Source: Corynespora cassiicola (Eukaryota; Ascomycota; Dothideomycetes; Pleosporales; Corynesporascaceae). From it: a DNA stretch of 64,000 nucleotides. Both the position numbers and the translations under genes were made by a program. The stretch lies in contig JAEUWY010000015.1 in the NCBI GenBank assembly GCA_022059125.1, positions 1,302,001-1,366,000 of the forward strand, given 5' to 3'. The notes under the pieces are model-generated. The model saw only the letters and a program-made list of their open reading frames with translations. It was not told where the DNA came from and ran no database searches. This document shows, piece by piece, positions 12,118 to 23,492 of this stretch (position 1 is its first letter; the number at the start of each line of letters is the position of its first letter).

Positions 12118-12981
12118 GCTGTAGCTGGTGTGTTTTCCCGTGAACAGGTAGTTTTTTCTCTCCAGTAATCAAAACGGTCTGTGGCGATCTGCCTCTGACT
12201 GACGGTGATGGGCAACTTGGACGCGTGCTCACGTGAGGCGTTTTGTGTAAGGCTACCGCTGTGTGTGTAGCTCTGGGGTTCACCCGGAGAAGAAGTGTGC
12301 AGGCGGACAGAGCAGGCGTGCGTGGTTTTATGCATGTCGATTTTAGAAGAGACGGAAAGGGGGGGAGTGTGGAGGAGAAGAGAGAAGGGCTTGCAGCAAG
12401 AGGAATTATCTTGAACTGTGGCCGTCCTGGTGAAAGGGTTTGAATAGTCCGTGATGGAGAGGTATGCGCACGGGCCACCACAACGTAACTCGGGAGAAGT
12501 CGTCCAAATCTGTCCCGAACTCGAGCTCGACAGATATCAGGATGCCGGGATTATCTCTTTTTTGCTAGCTTGCATTGAAAAAGATGGCATCATTGTGCGA
12601 GGCGGAAGCTGCTATCCTACACGATGCCCACCTGGAGCGAGCCCCTGATGGCCTTGGATGTCAGGTGCCTCTTGAGCATGGCGCCATGCCTGATGCCAGA
12701 GACGTCGGGAGGCGCGCACCAGAAAGCAAACGAAACAGGCGCGGAAGCCAAGCTGTCTGCCGGATGCTAGCTCCGGGGGATCCAGCCATGACATCGACGC
12801 CGGCCCTGTTTCACTGTGGTTGCCCCTCGCAACCGCCATCAACACCGGAGACGCGTCCGTGCCTTTCGGCTAAACGCTCGCGGAACTTCATCAAACTGGC
12901 TCTCCCTTGAACTCGCAACCGCCCCACAAACCTATCCGTACAGCTACAACGGCCGCGAGCGCGAGCTGCAAGAGAACCACC
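12118..12981. other. Divergent promoter region
   Basis: Bidirectional spacer between the leucine-rich protein gene (-) and the ASPM-like gene (+). The open frame of the latter extends upstream of 12982 with no ATG, so this part is probably 5' leader. Nothing else is seen. Confidence 0.6.
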
Positions 12982-15900
12982 ATGCGCCGTTTTGTAGAGG
13001 CAACGCCGTGCCCTGCGCCGAACCCATCATTCCCCACCAGCTACTATGACACCTACAACCGTCGCTCGTCCATGTACGCGCCCAACTATGCGCCCGACGA
13101 CACCACCGCCAATATAGAGTACACGACCGAGCTACAAGCAAACCTTGCGAAGGCGAAGCCCCGGCGACCACTGCGCGGCATGCGCAAGACTGCCAACCTC
13201 GACCCTGCCATTGACATCTTCGAGGACGTGGCCCAGGAGGAGGAGCAGCAGCAGCAGACAGTCGTTGAGGCCAAAAGGAGGTCCCGAGCGCCCGTCCTGC
13301 CTGGGCCCGTACGAGAGCCTAAGAGCACCATCTTTGCGCATCCGGCGCAGAAGATCCACAAACCGGCACCACCCGCGCGCGATGCTCAATCCAGCAAGCC
13401 ACACAGGAGGCGCGTCTCGCAGCTGTTGATGGATCGCCAGCCTGTAGACACCAATGCCACGGAGCAACTGCACGAAGATGTTTTGGAGAAGCGAGACCTG
13501 AAGAGGCAAGGCCCGAAGAAAGACCCGCGCCGGAGGACTATATACGTTCCGTCCGACGATACCACCATTATGACCATACACCCAGGCCAGTCCATGCATA
13601 ATGCACGCAATGCGCGGGAGAAGTCGCCAGATATCGGGCTTGACCTGGTCACCTTGTCTGAAGAGGAGCCGGAGAACTTGGTATCCGCCATGAAGAAGGA
13701 AAAGAAAGTCCCCCGTAAATCCCTGGCTGCTCCACCCAAGCGGGTGCCATTGCAGCACAATGCGAGATCACTGCAGAGTGTCTCCATCTCATCGGATGTG
13801 TATGGCCAGGGTGGCGGGAAGGAGAATGTTCCGCCTGGTCTTGGGTCGATTGCGGGTAAGAAGGCAGGAACACATATTGAGATCAACTTTGGAAAAGACG
13901 AGTCAAAGCGCTCGGCAGCAAAGGCTCCTAGAGTTCACTTCACCTCCTCCAAGACCTCAGACACCACGTCGCAGACACGGACAAAATCAGAAGGTAGCCA
14001 AAAACGATTGCGCTCACAGCTCAGCTACGACGGATCGCCCGCCAAATCCATCAAAGCCAAGGCAGATGGCACTGCTTCCACTACACGCAGAGCTAATGTG
14101 AAGCCTACAGTGAGCACTATCAAGAGCCGCATCACAAAAACCGATCGTGCTGCCCTCTCTTCCTCACCCTTCCACACTGATCGGTCTCCTCCAACCGCAC
14201 TCCGCCGCAAGCGTGTAGACAAGGCGTCTACGAACATTACCATGATGTCCATTGTGGGACAACCTCCGAAGCCAAAGGAAAAATACCCGGTGCTTACGGA
14301 AGATCTTGCACGGCCAGAGATGTATGAAGACAACTGGCTCACCTATCAAGAAGTCGCCATCACCCAGCTACTCAACTCATTGTTTGAGTCTGCCGACAAG
14401 GACGTCAATGCGGAGCAATCCTCCCGAGATCTCCGCAAGAAGCTATTGGACCTGTATCACGAACCATCAATGCCGCCATTGCACAAGCGACTGCAAGCAT
14501 CCCTTCAATACGGCGCGCTGAGCATTCCCAAGGATCTACTCGCTCAGACTTTGAGATTGAAAGATGATGTCGGCCTTCGCAAGAAGTTCCTTAATCTGTG
14601 GACCAAGTCATACGATCTGGCATCATTGCGTGCGGGAATCGAGACCATTGTCGGACGACAGATTTCAGCTCCATGCAGGTTGTCTACTGGCTCCACGACT
14701 TCCGATGATGGTTCACGCCAGTTCCGTTCAGAGCGACGGGCCATCGAGGGCTTTTTGGACACATTCCTTATCCGCAACGAAGATGCAGTACGTGTAAAGA
14801 GTGGGGTGGGCACCATTGGCAGCATTGCACGGGGCGACCATAATGGAGACGACTTCGGCTCACAGGGTTGGTCTTGGAGACGAACTGTGCTGCGAAGCTT
14901 GATGCTTGTCCTCCTTTTGGACAAGGCGAAGACTACCGACACTCTCCCCGGATGCCTATTCCAGACTACGTCTCCCTACAAGACTTCGATTGAGGTACTG
15001 CATGCTCTCTCAAACATGCTTCTTCCGTCTCTGGGCGACATCACTCGGCCTTTGGGTCATCTAAACTACAAGGTGGAGCACGTCCAGTACCCGCTTCAAG
15101 AATACACCTACAGCATCGACAACATCGCTGTTGACTTGCGTGACGGTGTCGTCTTGACACGCCTCGTTGAGCTTCTCCTCTACCCACCCTCCGCTCTCAT
15201 TGCGCAACAAGAGGACACCATCACCATCACAATGCCCAGTGGCGAGACGCTGACCAGCACATTCGATTTCTCACAGAAAGATAGCTGGGTTCTCTCACAA
15301 CATCTCAGGTTCCCTTCTATCGGTCGACCTCAGAAGCTGTACAATGTTCAAGTCGCACTTGCTGCACTGCGAGACGTCCGTGGCATTCCCATCCAAGCTG
15401 TTGGTGGCATCAAAGCCGAAGATATCGTCGATGGTCACCGTGAGAAGACACTCAGTCTACTATGGGCCTTGGTTGGAAAGTGCGGACTCGGGACCCTGGT
15501 CGACTGGCGTCAAATTGCCAAAGAGACGGAGCGTTTCAGAGAGCTGTGGTATAACGACCGAGACAATTACTCGCAACGCAACCTCGACTCGGACGACGAT
15601 GACGCAACGACTGAGCTGGAGGGGCTTGAGTACCATAAGCGGCTGCTTCTGTCCTGGTCGCGTTCTATCGCCCGCCTCCACGGCTTCCGCGTGTCCAACC
15701 TCACCACCTCCTTTGCGAACCCCAAGGTGCTGGAGGCTATCGTAGACACATACCTCCCCATGACTGTCTTCTCGTCAACCCAGTCTCAGACGCAGCTCTC
15801 CCTCCCCGCAAAGCTCAAGGCAACGGGCTGCTCCACCTCCTTCATCTCGCTCTTCACCTCCACAACCCCCTCCATTCCCTCAAAGGACTTCACCCTCCTC

Positions 15901-16266
15901 ACCCTATCCTTCCTCGCATCCCGCCTGCTCCCCCTCTCCGTCACCCACCGCGCCGCCGCAACCATCCAACGCGCGTTCCGCGCCCGCCTCGCCCGCGCCC
16001 ACATCTCGCGCCGCGTGCACCTCATGCGCCTCGCGCACGATTGCGCCGCAGTCGTCCAGGAGCGCAACCGCCTCGTCGATGCAGCGACCGTCATTCAGCT
16101 CCGCTGGAAGGCCATCTTGGCGGCTCGACACGAGCGGTTGGAGAGTGACGTGCGCGCTTTCCAGGCTCTGGCTCGCGGCTGGGCGATTCGGAGGTGGGCT
16201 AGGCGCATTACTGGCGGGAAGGTGGGTGGGAAGGAGAAGGTGCGTAGGGTTAGGGGGGGTTGGTAG
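12982..16266 (+). CDS. ASPM-like spindle protein (calponin homology + IQ)
   Basis: One uninterrupted frame of 1094 aa. ASPM/Asp proteins act at spindle poles and microtubule minus ends and bind calmodulin through IQ motifs. Residues 1-430 are basic and disordered, with many Ser/Pro sites and a KEN box (K280-E281-N282 in GGGKENVPPG). A helical region (about 470-690) precedes the calponin-homology region (about 690-850; IAVDLRDGVVLTRLVELLL). After it come IQ-type helices at about 985-1080, including AAATIQRAFRARLAR and AATVIQLRWKAILAAR. The frame is open upstream to 12907 without an ATG; the ATG at 12982 has a good context (accaccATGC). Fungal homologues have far fewer IQ repeats than animal ASPM, as here. 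Confidence 0.9.
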   Translation: MRRFVEATPCPAPNPSFPTSYYDTYNRRSSMYAPNYAPDDTTANIEYTTELQANLAKAKPRRPLRGMRKTANLDPAIDIFEDVAQEEEQQQQTVVEAKRRSRAPVLPGPVREPKSTIFAHPAQKIHKPAPPARDAQSSKPHRRRVSQLLMDRQPVDTNATEQLHEDVLEKRDLKRQGPKKDPRRRTIYVPSDDTTIMTIHPGQSMHNARNAREKSPDIGLDLVTLSEEEPENLVSAMKKEKKVPRKSLAAPPKRVPLQHNARSLQSVSISSDVYGQGGGKENVPPGLGSIAGKKAGTHIEINFGKDESKRSAAKAPRVHFTSSKTSDTTSQTRTKSEGSQKRLRSQLSYDGSPAKSIKAKADGTASTTRRANVKPTVSTIKSRITKTDRAALSSSPFHTDRSPPTALRRKRVDKASTNITMMSIVGQPPKPKEKYPVLTEDLARPEMYEDNWLTYQEVAITQLLNSLFESADKDVNAEQSSRDLRKKLLDLYHEPSMPPLHKRLQASLQYGALSIPKDLLAQTLRLKDDVGLRKKFLNLWTKSYDLASLRAGIETIVGRQISAPCRLSTGSTTSDDGSRQFRSERRAIEGFLDTFLIRNEDAVRVKSGVGTIGSIARGDHNGDDFGSQGWSWRRTVLRSLMLVLLLDKAKTTDTLPGCLFQTTSPYKTSIEVLHALSNMLLPSLGDITRPLGHLNYKVEHVQYPLQEYTYSIDNIAVDLRDGVVLTRLVELLLYPPSALIAQQEDTITITMPSGETLTSTFDFSQKDSWVLSQHLRFPSIGRPQKLYNVQVALAALRDVRGIPIQAVGGIKAEDIVDGHREKTLSLLWALVGKCGLGTLVDWRQIAKETERFRELWYNDRDNYSQRNLDSDDDDATTELEGLEYHKRLLLSWSRSIARLHGFRVSNLTTSFANPKVLEAIVDTYLPMTVFSSTQSQTQLSLPAKLKATGCSTSFISLFTSTTPSIPSKDFTLLTLSFLASRLLPLSVTHRAAATIQRAFRARLARAHISRRVHLMRLAHDCAAVVQERNRLVDAATVIQLRWKAILAARHERLESDVRAFQALARGWAIRRWARRITGGKVGGKEKVRRVRGGW

Positions 16267-16765
16267 GAGTGGTTTCCTCGGATCCGTCGAGTTTTGCACG
16301 ACCTGGCTATTAAATTGTAATGATGGAGTCGTATATCTGGATGATTGGTTTTTTTTTTCTTCAAAGGCGTTGGGGGATCTTGGTTCCCAGATTACGAGTT
16401 ACGGCCGTATTTTTGTTTAGTTTGAGCACGTTCGTTGATGCTGTCTACTGCGCCTTGCCGTTTCTGCGGGCAGTGGAGCAGTGATGGCATTATTATTTTT
16501 CTTTGCCTACGAAGTAAATTGGTAGTTTCGGTATTCCGAATCGAGTCTCTCTGATTCTTTACATCTCAATGCTGTAGCAGTGCATTTTAGTTTTTTTGTG
16601 AGAAGTCGTGATGGCACATTAGTACAAAAAAGAAATCCGACAGACGGCTCTCAACTCCCTAGATCCCAACCCGCAGGAAAAGAGCACCAAGATCCGATGC
16701 CCAACCAAGCGCCATCCAAGCGCCATCCAAACATCCATTCAAAAATCCGCTAGTATATTCCCCCT
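16267..16765. other. Convergent 3' spacer
   Basis: 3' regions of the convergent ASPM-like (+) and prenylcysteine-oxidase-like (-) genes. T runs at about 16350-16360 are consistent with 3' untranslated sequence. Confidence 0.6.
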
Positions 16766-18431
16766 TCACAACTTCGCCTTGAGCGGCTTCTGATCCGCCG
16801 CAACATACGCCCAATCCCCCTCGCCCTCGACCTTCCCCTCTTTCCCCTCAACCCACCCATTCGCCACAAGCTTCGCAACATTCTTCCCCATCAACGCCGA
16901 CGTCTCCATGGTACTGATAAAGCTCTCAATAGCCGACGTGTACCACAAGCCGTCCCCATCCAGCCTAATCTCATCAAACGTAACCCTCGGATACATGTAC
17001 GGATACGAGTGCCAAGTCTTGTGATAGATCCAGCTGACGGCGCCATCGCGGGATCCGTGCTTGGCCTCGCCGTCGCCAATATCCTTGCCCAGGATGTGCG
17101 AGAGGAAGGTCGCGTTGATGGGCATGGGGGAGAAGATCTTGTAGAGCAGCTCTGAGCGCGAGGTGTGAGGGTTGATGCCGGAGCCGTGGTTGGAGATGCT
17201 GAGAAAGCCAGGGGCGCCGACGCCGTTGGGGTCAGCGCCGGGGTTTTCGCCGGGAGGAAGCGTGGTGAGGACGTATTGAGGGACGTTCTTGTCGGGGTCG
17301 AGGTTGAAGGCTTTGGGGTCGAGGCGGTGGGGGGAGGCGAAGAGGGTGACGTGAAGTTTTACGTAGGGGATCACGTCGGGGACGTGCTTTGGTCGCGGGT
17401 CGATGTCAAGCTCGGAAAATTGGAGGGGGGTGGCGATGATGACAGTGTCGAAGTTTGAGGTCTCGCCTGATTTGGTGGTAAGATTGTAGGTATTGTCGGA
17501 TTGCTTCGATACCTTGGCAATCTGGGTGTTGAGATGGGTAGATATCGTGGACGAAGAGTTGACCATGTTCTCAAAGATCTGGTAATTGCCGCCATCGATT
17601 GCCATGGCGCCGTTGGTAGCCATGCAAACCATCGTTTCCAGCCCGTGAATCAAGCCAAGATTCTGGGCATAGTTAACGCGTGTACTGGCTTGAATAATCT
17701 CTGTTGCAAAGAGATCTCCAATTCCGCCCTGCTTGAGGAACTGCTCTCCAGTACTACTGAAAGTACCTGTGAGCCCAACAGTCTCCGTGACCTCTGTAAG
17801 ACTCTTCCAAGGAAACACCGGAGCCTCATACATCTTGAGGAACTTGCCCACCGTCTCCTTCATCAGCCTGTTGGTCTTAATAGGTGCCCAGCCATATCTC
17901 CAGAGGAGCTTCGCCTTGTCCCACCAGCTATCTCCGCTCTCCGTGATCACCACAAACTCGTGCCCGTTCCATACGCCTAGGTCTGGAACTCCTTCAACTG
18001 TCGTTTCTTTGGAATCGGCGGAAAGGTTGAACGTTTTCGCGGCTTCGACGAGGATGTGGTTGACTTCAACGAATATCGAGGCACCAAGTTCTACGGGGGT
18101 TGTGGGGTCGTTCCAGGCATTTACTGTCGTACAGCGGCCTCCTACGCGTGCTGATCTCTCGAAAACGTGTATATCAGCGGGAATACCGGCTTCCTTCGCG
18201 TTCTGGGATAAATGGTAGGCTGCTGACGATCCACCAGCTCCGGCGCCTGACGGTAGTTAGCCTTGACCTGAGAGTCGCATGCCTATTTTCTAGCCCCCGA
18301 AGCTACATGCCTATTATTGCGACCCTTTTCGCAGCCATTTCTGGTTGCTGGAGCACTCCGTTGCCACTGCTGCGGAGAGCTGCGGAGAGGGGCAGCAGCT
18401 GTAAGCCGGTGATTGCTTGAGCGGGGCGCAT
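16766..18431 (-). CDS. Prenylcysteine-oxidase-like flavoprotein
   Basis: Two exons from 18431 down: 18311-18431 and 16766-18246, 533 aa. Exon 1 ends in KRVAIIG and exon 2 begins AGAGGSSAAYHL, together making the GxGxxG FAD-binding motif. VFERSARVGGRCTT, typical of flavin amine-oxidase folds, follows. The rest carries the prenylcysteine lyase domain (TEIIQASTRVNYAQN, MATNGAMAIDGGNYQIFENM). Homologues oxidise prenylcysteine, released when prenylated proteins are degraded, to cysteine and a prenyl aldehyde, usually in vacuole or lysosome. The 64-nt intron has a GC donor (GGCATGT) with a good branch site (GGCTAACT) and CAG acceptor. No nearby GT donor keeps the frame. The N terminus is not a clear signal peptide. 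Confidence 0.88.
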
Positions 18432-19288
18432 ATTTGGGATGTCGTCTATGGGTTGGGTGGGATTTATTACACTCAGATCTCACGCTATAAGTGTTGGATA
18501 AGGAGGTTGGAGGCCGGTTCAGCCCATCCGTGAAGGTGGATGGTTGAAGGTTGCTTCCAAGGTTGCAGCTGTCGGATGAGGAGCTTGGGGCAACCATGTG
18601 GGGGCAGGGATCATCCTCGTTCAACAGGCCTGAGTGACCAGACTTCCTCAGTCCATCATATGAGGCGGACAAATCCTCCAGAGCCTCTTTTTGATGGGAT
18701 TAACATTTGCCCTCTTTTTCCAGGTCTAATTCTCGAGATGAAGAACTATCCCCAGGCGCTTCATGCTCGAATCTGGGGAAAGATATCCAAGTGCGCAGAT
18801 CATGGAAGATCTTCAAAATGGCATCATTGCTCCCAAGTTCCGTATCTGGTCATGGATAAGGAGAATGCCAGCATTCTTCTGTTGTCATTGACTTGTTGTA
18901 TTGCAAAACTAACCAAACGCGCGCGCGCAAAATACAGAATTCCATCCCTCTTACTATTACCACCATACAGCAATACAAAAATCTCTCAAGAGACTGTCCA
19001 GACTGTCCAAAGAAAAAGAAGAAAACGGACATAAAGCGGCAAAAACTCCGACCTGACGGTATAATGCGGGTATTTCTACTTGCGAAAATGTCATGGAATC
19101 ATGAATCATAAAAGGGTCGTAAAAGGGCGTAAAAAACAGCAAAGAAACTAAAAAACAGACAAAAAGACAGGCAAATAAACAAACAACAAACAGCGATAAG
19201 AAAAAAACAACGGAAAACAAAACATCCTCCTATATGGTACCATTCGTAATGTGAAAACAGAAAGAAAAAAGAAAAGGACAAAGAAGAA
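18432..19288. other. Spacer, A-rich 3' region
   Basis: Promoter of the flavoprotein gene and the long 3' region of the next minus-strand gene. 19120-19290 is A-rich on the + strand (AAAAACAGAC-like repeats), consistent with T-rich 3' untranslated sequence. No coding signal. Confidence 0.6.
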
Positions 19289-19916
19289 TCATTGCTGCGA
19301 CATGGAGCCTCGGCGCAGGAACTTGAACACGCCCTTCTTCTGCCTCGCCTTATCGCCAGACCTCGCATTTGCAGCCGCAGCAGCGGCATGGGCCGCATTA
19401 GCCATGGCCTCTACATTCAGTCGCTGCGCCTCATCCTGATCCCACGGCGTAGTCCACTTGCGCTGCGGAATCTCGCCGAGCTTGGTGCTGTCCGAGGCGA
19501 ACGTGTACGTCGACGGCGTCGTCTTGTCGAGGCGTCGCCTCATGGCCGGAGGAATGGCCGAGGCAAAGGCGGGATGCGGCTCCGTGGGAGAAGGGAAAGA
19601 GGCCTCCTTCTCCCTGATCAGGGGGGGTGCGCCCCTCGACCTGGGGAGCTTTGGGGGAGGGAGCTGGAGGGGCATGACGTCGGCGGGGTTTACGTACGGC
19701 CAGGCGGGGGGTCGGGGGTCTTCGGCGGGGGATGTGAGTCTCTGTCGTCCGGCCTTTGAGATGGGGAGTTTGGGGAGGGCGAGAGGGTCGACGGGGGCGT
19801 AGGCTGGGAGGGGGGAGCCTATCGGGGTCATCTGCGGCGAGCTCAGTGGGGACGGTGGGGATTTTGTCGAGCTGGAGGAGCTGCACGAGGTTGAGTTGGT
19901 CCTGCTGCTGTTGCTA

Positions 19917-19947
<31 letters not shown>

Positions 19948-20801
19948 TGCTGTTGCTGCACGAGGTTGAGTTTGTTCTGCTGCTGCGAGTACTCTGAGGG
20001 CGGGTACCCTGCGGCCGAACCATGACAAGCTGGGTTTGGCCAGTGCCTTTGATGGGCAGGCGGGTTACAGTTGGACCCGTGGATCGAGAGCGCGATCCAG
20101 ACTTCTTCTTCTCATCAGACTGTCTCTCCTTCGATGATGAAGTTCTGCGGGCGACGGCCCCAGAGCAGCTCAAGTGCTTCATACTTCCGCATTGCGCGCA
20201 ACCGCCAATTCTATAGACTTGCAGCTGCGACTGGCTCAGCCGCTGATACAGCGAGCTGAGTGACTGGATGGCATCATTTCGCGATGCTTCCGACAGGTTG
20301 GTCAGCGACTTGTAGTCGAGATTGAGATGATGGTTCTTGGAATCATTATTCAAAAAGGCAGCGATGATGCCGACGAGCCCAGTGTTCAACTTGATCAGGG
20401 TCTCGGCGAGGGACGCATGCGCAATTGCTACAAGAACCAAGGTTAGCGATGCGTGCTCGTCTCCAGGGAAGGTCCATGGAGCACAAAGTGTGGGGGAGCT
20501 CACCATCGCCTTTGGCGAAGCGGTCACCAGCCTTGCTATAATGGTTCTCATAGCTCGCCTGAATGTCCGCTGGGGCTCTCCGAAGAGAGTTGGAGAGTTG
20601 GAGTTCAGCATTGGCTGCTGGGTCTTTGGTTTCCTGGCCTTTGTGCTTATGGTGCTTATGGTGCTTGCGCTTTTTGCGCCTCTCGCGCAGTCGCTTGAAG
20701 ATGTTGAGGCCGTTTGCAAAGGCTTGGATGAGCTCCGACACACAGTTGGCCACCTTCGCATCGCGTGCAACAGCACTGCTCTTTACCAGCGAATTTGACA
20801 T
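19289..20801 (-). CDS. Unknown disordered protein with Ser/Asn repeat
   Basis: Two exons from 20801 down: 20504-20801 and 19289-20427, 478 aa. The 76-nt intron (GTGAGC...GTAG, branch GCTAAC) joins RFAKGDG to AIAHASLAETLI. Residues 1-190 look helical (KVANCVSELIQAFANGLNIF, then basic RERRKKRKHHKHHKHK). A CAQCG...C cluster follows, then a long Pro/Ser-rich region ending KKGVFKFLRRGSMSQQ. A CAG/CAA tract at about 19890-19990 is read as Ser/Asn (SNSSNSSNS) and is flanked on both sides by SSRTNSTSCS, suggesting a local duplication. I recognise no named family. The conserved-looking ends and clean splice argue it is a real gene. Confidence 0.72.
19906..19959. repeat. Imperfect CTG/TTG trinucleotide repeat in coding sequence
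   Basis: On + the run reads as CTG and TTG triplets. On the coding minus strand it is CAG/CAA, translated in the Ser/Asn frame. One neighbouring frame reads as polyglutamine interrupted by a single TAG. Near-identical 30-bp copies encoding RTNSTSC flank it. Confidence 0.8.
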
Positions 20802-21457
20802 TTTGGAACATGTGTGGGAAACTACAGAGAAGAAGCGAAGGAAACGAAGGACAGCGAGACACAGAGGAGTCACCGTCACAAGCTGGCTGGGGGAGGCTCC
20901 AATGTTATCCGTTATCCTAATCCCAGCCTCGGGCCTTAGGCCTTCGACCGCCTCCTTGGTTCCTGCATCTTTGACTGGTGCGAGGGTGCCGTTTCAACCA
21001 CACGATGCACGAGAGCGCTCGTAGCCGCCGTGTATGACTGTCTTGGACAGCTTTGCAGCGGTGAGTGGTGCGAACAACACGCGAAGCTACCGGGGGCCCT
21101 GCAAGACGGGCCAAGGGCAGCCAATTGCGGCCTAGAGCACAGGGCTAAACCTGCTGGACCAGTCCCCGCACTCGAACGTGCATATAAAATGGCCCGCCCA
21201 CATGAGTCGAAGGCAATGGCCCGGCCGTCGTCTGCATCGTCACTGGAGTGAGTTGTCGTCGTGATATGCAGGGCGTTGGCAAAGCAAATCTACACCCCCA
21301 CAACACGTACAAAGCAAAACATTGGTCGCACCATTTCAAAGAGGGCAAAGAAGGATCGATTCGGCTGTGTTGCCCCCACCACGTAAACCTGGTATATGAA
21401 CCCCAAAACGCCTCGCTATGGATGAATGCAAATGCAAGGCAATGGTGCCGTCAAACT
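20802..21457. other. Spacer between unknown gene and Hrd1 gene
   Basis: Promoter of the disordered-protein gene and 3' region of the Hrd1 gene. Nothing else is visible. Confidence 0.6.
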
Positions 21458-23492
21458 TTACTCCGTCCGCTCCTCGGCATGGCCCGCGACTGGCTGCGGT
21501 GCCAGGGCCATTGGCCTCAACGTCCAGCCTTCGGGAAGCACCACTCCTTCTGGTACACCCGCATCCCCCTGCCTCAGTACTGGGCCATTGGCAAAGTACG
21601 CTTGTGGGGTTACTGGGGGGTGGGGATGTAGTGATGCGATAGGGGGAAGCTCCTGGCCAGTAGCAGCAGCGATGCCCGAAGCCTGCTGCAGCCGGTTGAG
21701 TTCATTCAACAGAGCGTGAATATACTCGAGCTGTTGTTGCTGAGCGTTGAGCTGGCGGAGCGACTCGACGATGTTTTGCTGAATGCGCAAAATATCGGCT
21801 TGGATGTCGCCCGGGTGCTGGGCAATGGCCCCTGGAGCGGGCATTGCCGCGATACCTGGCAACTGAGTTGCTAGATTCTGTGCCATGTTCTGGGCCTGGT
21901 TTTGAGCTTGGTTTTGCGCGATTTGCTCGACAAGGTTTGCAGCAAGGTTGTTATTGTTGATTCCACCTCCATTGTGGTTGCCTTGGCCGTCGGGAGGTGG
22001 TAGTCGCAAGTTTCCGAGCGCGATGCGAATGGGTCCAAAATTGAAAACTCGGACATTGCCTGGGGGCCGATTCGGCTGGCCTCCAACTGGGCCAGGCTGA
22101 GCGCCGGGGCCTTGCGGAGGTTGCTGGCCCATGTTGGCTGGGAAGGCACCTCCAAGACCACCAAATCCGCCGAGTCCACCAAGTCCACCCAAATTCGGTT
22201 GCTGGCCCTGGTTTGCCTGGTTGTTCTGCTGGTTGTTCGGCTGTGTTTCCTCGGTGAGAACTGGCCGTCGGCAGGTTGGACACACTTGTTGCCTCTCCAG
22301 CCAACTCCGTAAGCAACTGAAATGCAGAATGTGACCACATGGAAGCTTCTTTGGCCGCTGACGTTCATCGACACGTTGTCCTGCGGGAATTTCATTAGCA
22401 CCGGGCTGGACCCATGGCCTCATTTCCTCGCGGCAAACGATGCACGTGTTCTCCCTTGCCAACTCATCCGCGGTAGCGTCCGGATAGCGAGCATTCATGT
22501 CGCGTGTCGCATTCCGGTACTTGATAAAGTCGTTGACCCTCTTGAAGAACGAGCGAGTCGTCATGAATAGATCTCGCATGATGTGAATGGGAATGCCATA
22601 GAAGGCCATGAGAATCATGAAGAAGCCCAAGTAGACGACGGTCTTGATGAAGTCAGTGGTAAGGTCCAGATAAAAGACCCAGCGACCCTTCTCCTCCCAT
22701 CCGGGAACATCGCCGTCGTCATCGTCATCCTCCTCTTCGGCGGGAGTCTCTGCTGCACCCGCTGCGGCAGATGCCCGCTGCACGGCCCGTGCTATCCTAC
22801 GAGCTTCCTCTCGGGCTTTCTCTTGACGATGTATAATGAACGCCTCCACCAGGGAGAGGGCATAGCGTAGCAGAGTAGAAACCGATGCAATCGTCAAAAG
22901 GACGTATTCGAAGCCGAACATGACCATCACTCCCGGGCGAGCTTCCTGGAGAATGGAATCCACGCAGTAGTTTGTCATGAGGATACCAAACACGACCGAG
23001 ATAAGCAGAGAGCTCATAAGCCTGGTGTGAAACAGCCGTGGGTTGGCGGGTGGCTGCTGTTCCAAAATCTCCACTCGACCTTCGCCGATCCATTGCCAAA
23101 TCTTCCCCGCAAGCAGACAATGGAACATGGTGAAGAACCACATACCGACCTCATCACGAAATATGGTCATGGCGAGTAGCGTCTCACTCACGGTAAACCA
23201 CGCCTTGTCATATAGCTGCTCGGTCTCGATGGGTCGGAGAGGGCCATAGAAGAGGCGCTGGAGTCCATATCCGAAGCTCGCGGCAACAATGAGGGCAAGA
23301 TTGATCAGCAGCATGAGGGAGCCGGTGCTCTGGGATATGTAGACGGCAGCAGAATAGAAGTTGGGTCGCTCATAGTACGCGCGCATGAGGACGACGTTCG
23401 CCAACAGGGTCGAGCCCTTCTCCACGTTAGCAATGCAGGTATGCGGTAGCTGCGGAATAACTTACCATTACGTATAGTTTTAGGCGCGACAT
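21458..23492 (-). CDS. HRD1: ERAD E3 ubiquitin ligase Hrd1/synoviolin
   Basis: Two exons from 23492 down: 23466-23492 (only 9 codons) and 21458-23416, 661 aa. Using the AG three bases earlier adds one Lys. This ER-membrane ligase ubiquitinates misfolded proteins during retrotranslocation. The N-terminal third has several membrane helices starting LLANVVLMRAYYERPNFYSA, the family's opening block. An acidic loop (EEEDDDDDGD) precedes further helices. The RING-H2 finger begins CIVCREEM at about residue 334 and continues CGHILHFSCLRSWL and CPTCRRPV. The C-terminal 270 residues are Gln/Asn/Gly/Pro-rich and disordered, as in filamentous fungi. Exon 1 supplies MSRLKLYVM, the start of the first helix; without it the ORF has no ATG at the family start. 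Confidence 0.93.

Noticed and set aside
12907..12981. Extension of the ASPM-like protein by 25 codons
   Set aside because: The first codon is TTG; the first ATG in the frame is at 12982.
22060..22340. Overlapping frames over the Hrd1 C-terminal region
   Set aside because: Shadows of the repetitive Gly/Leu/Gln/Asn-rich coding sequence.
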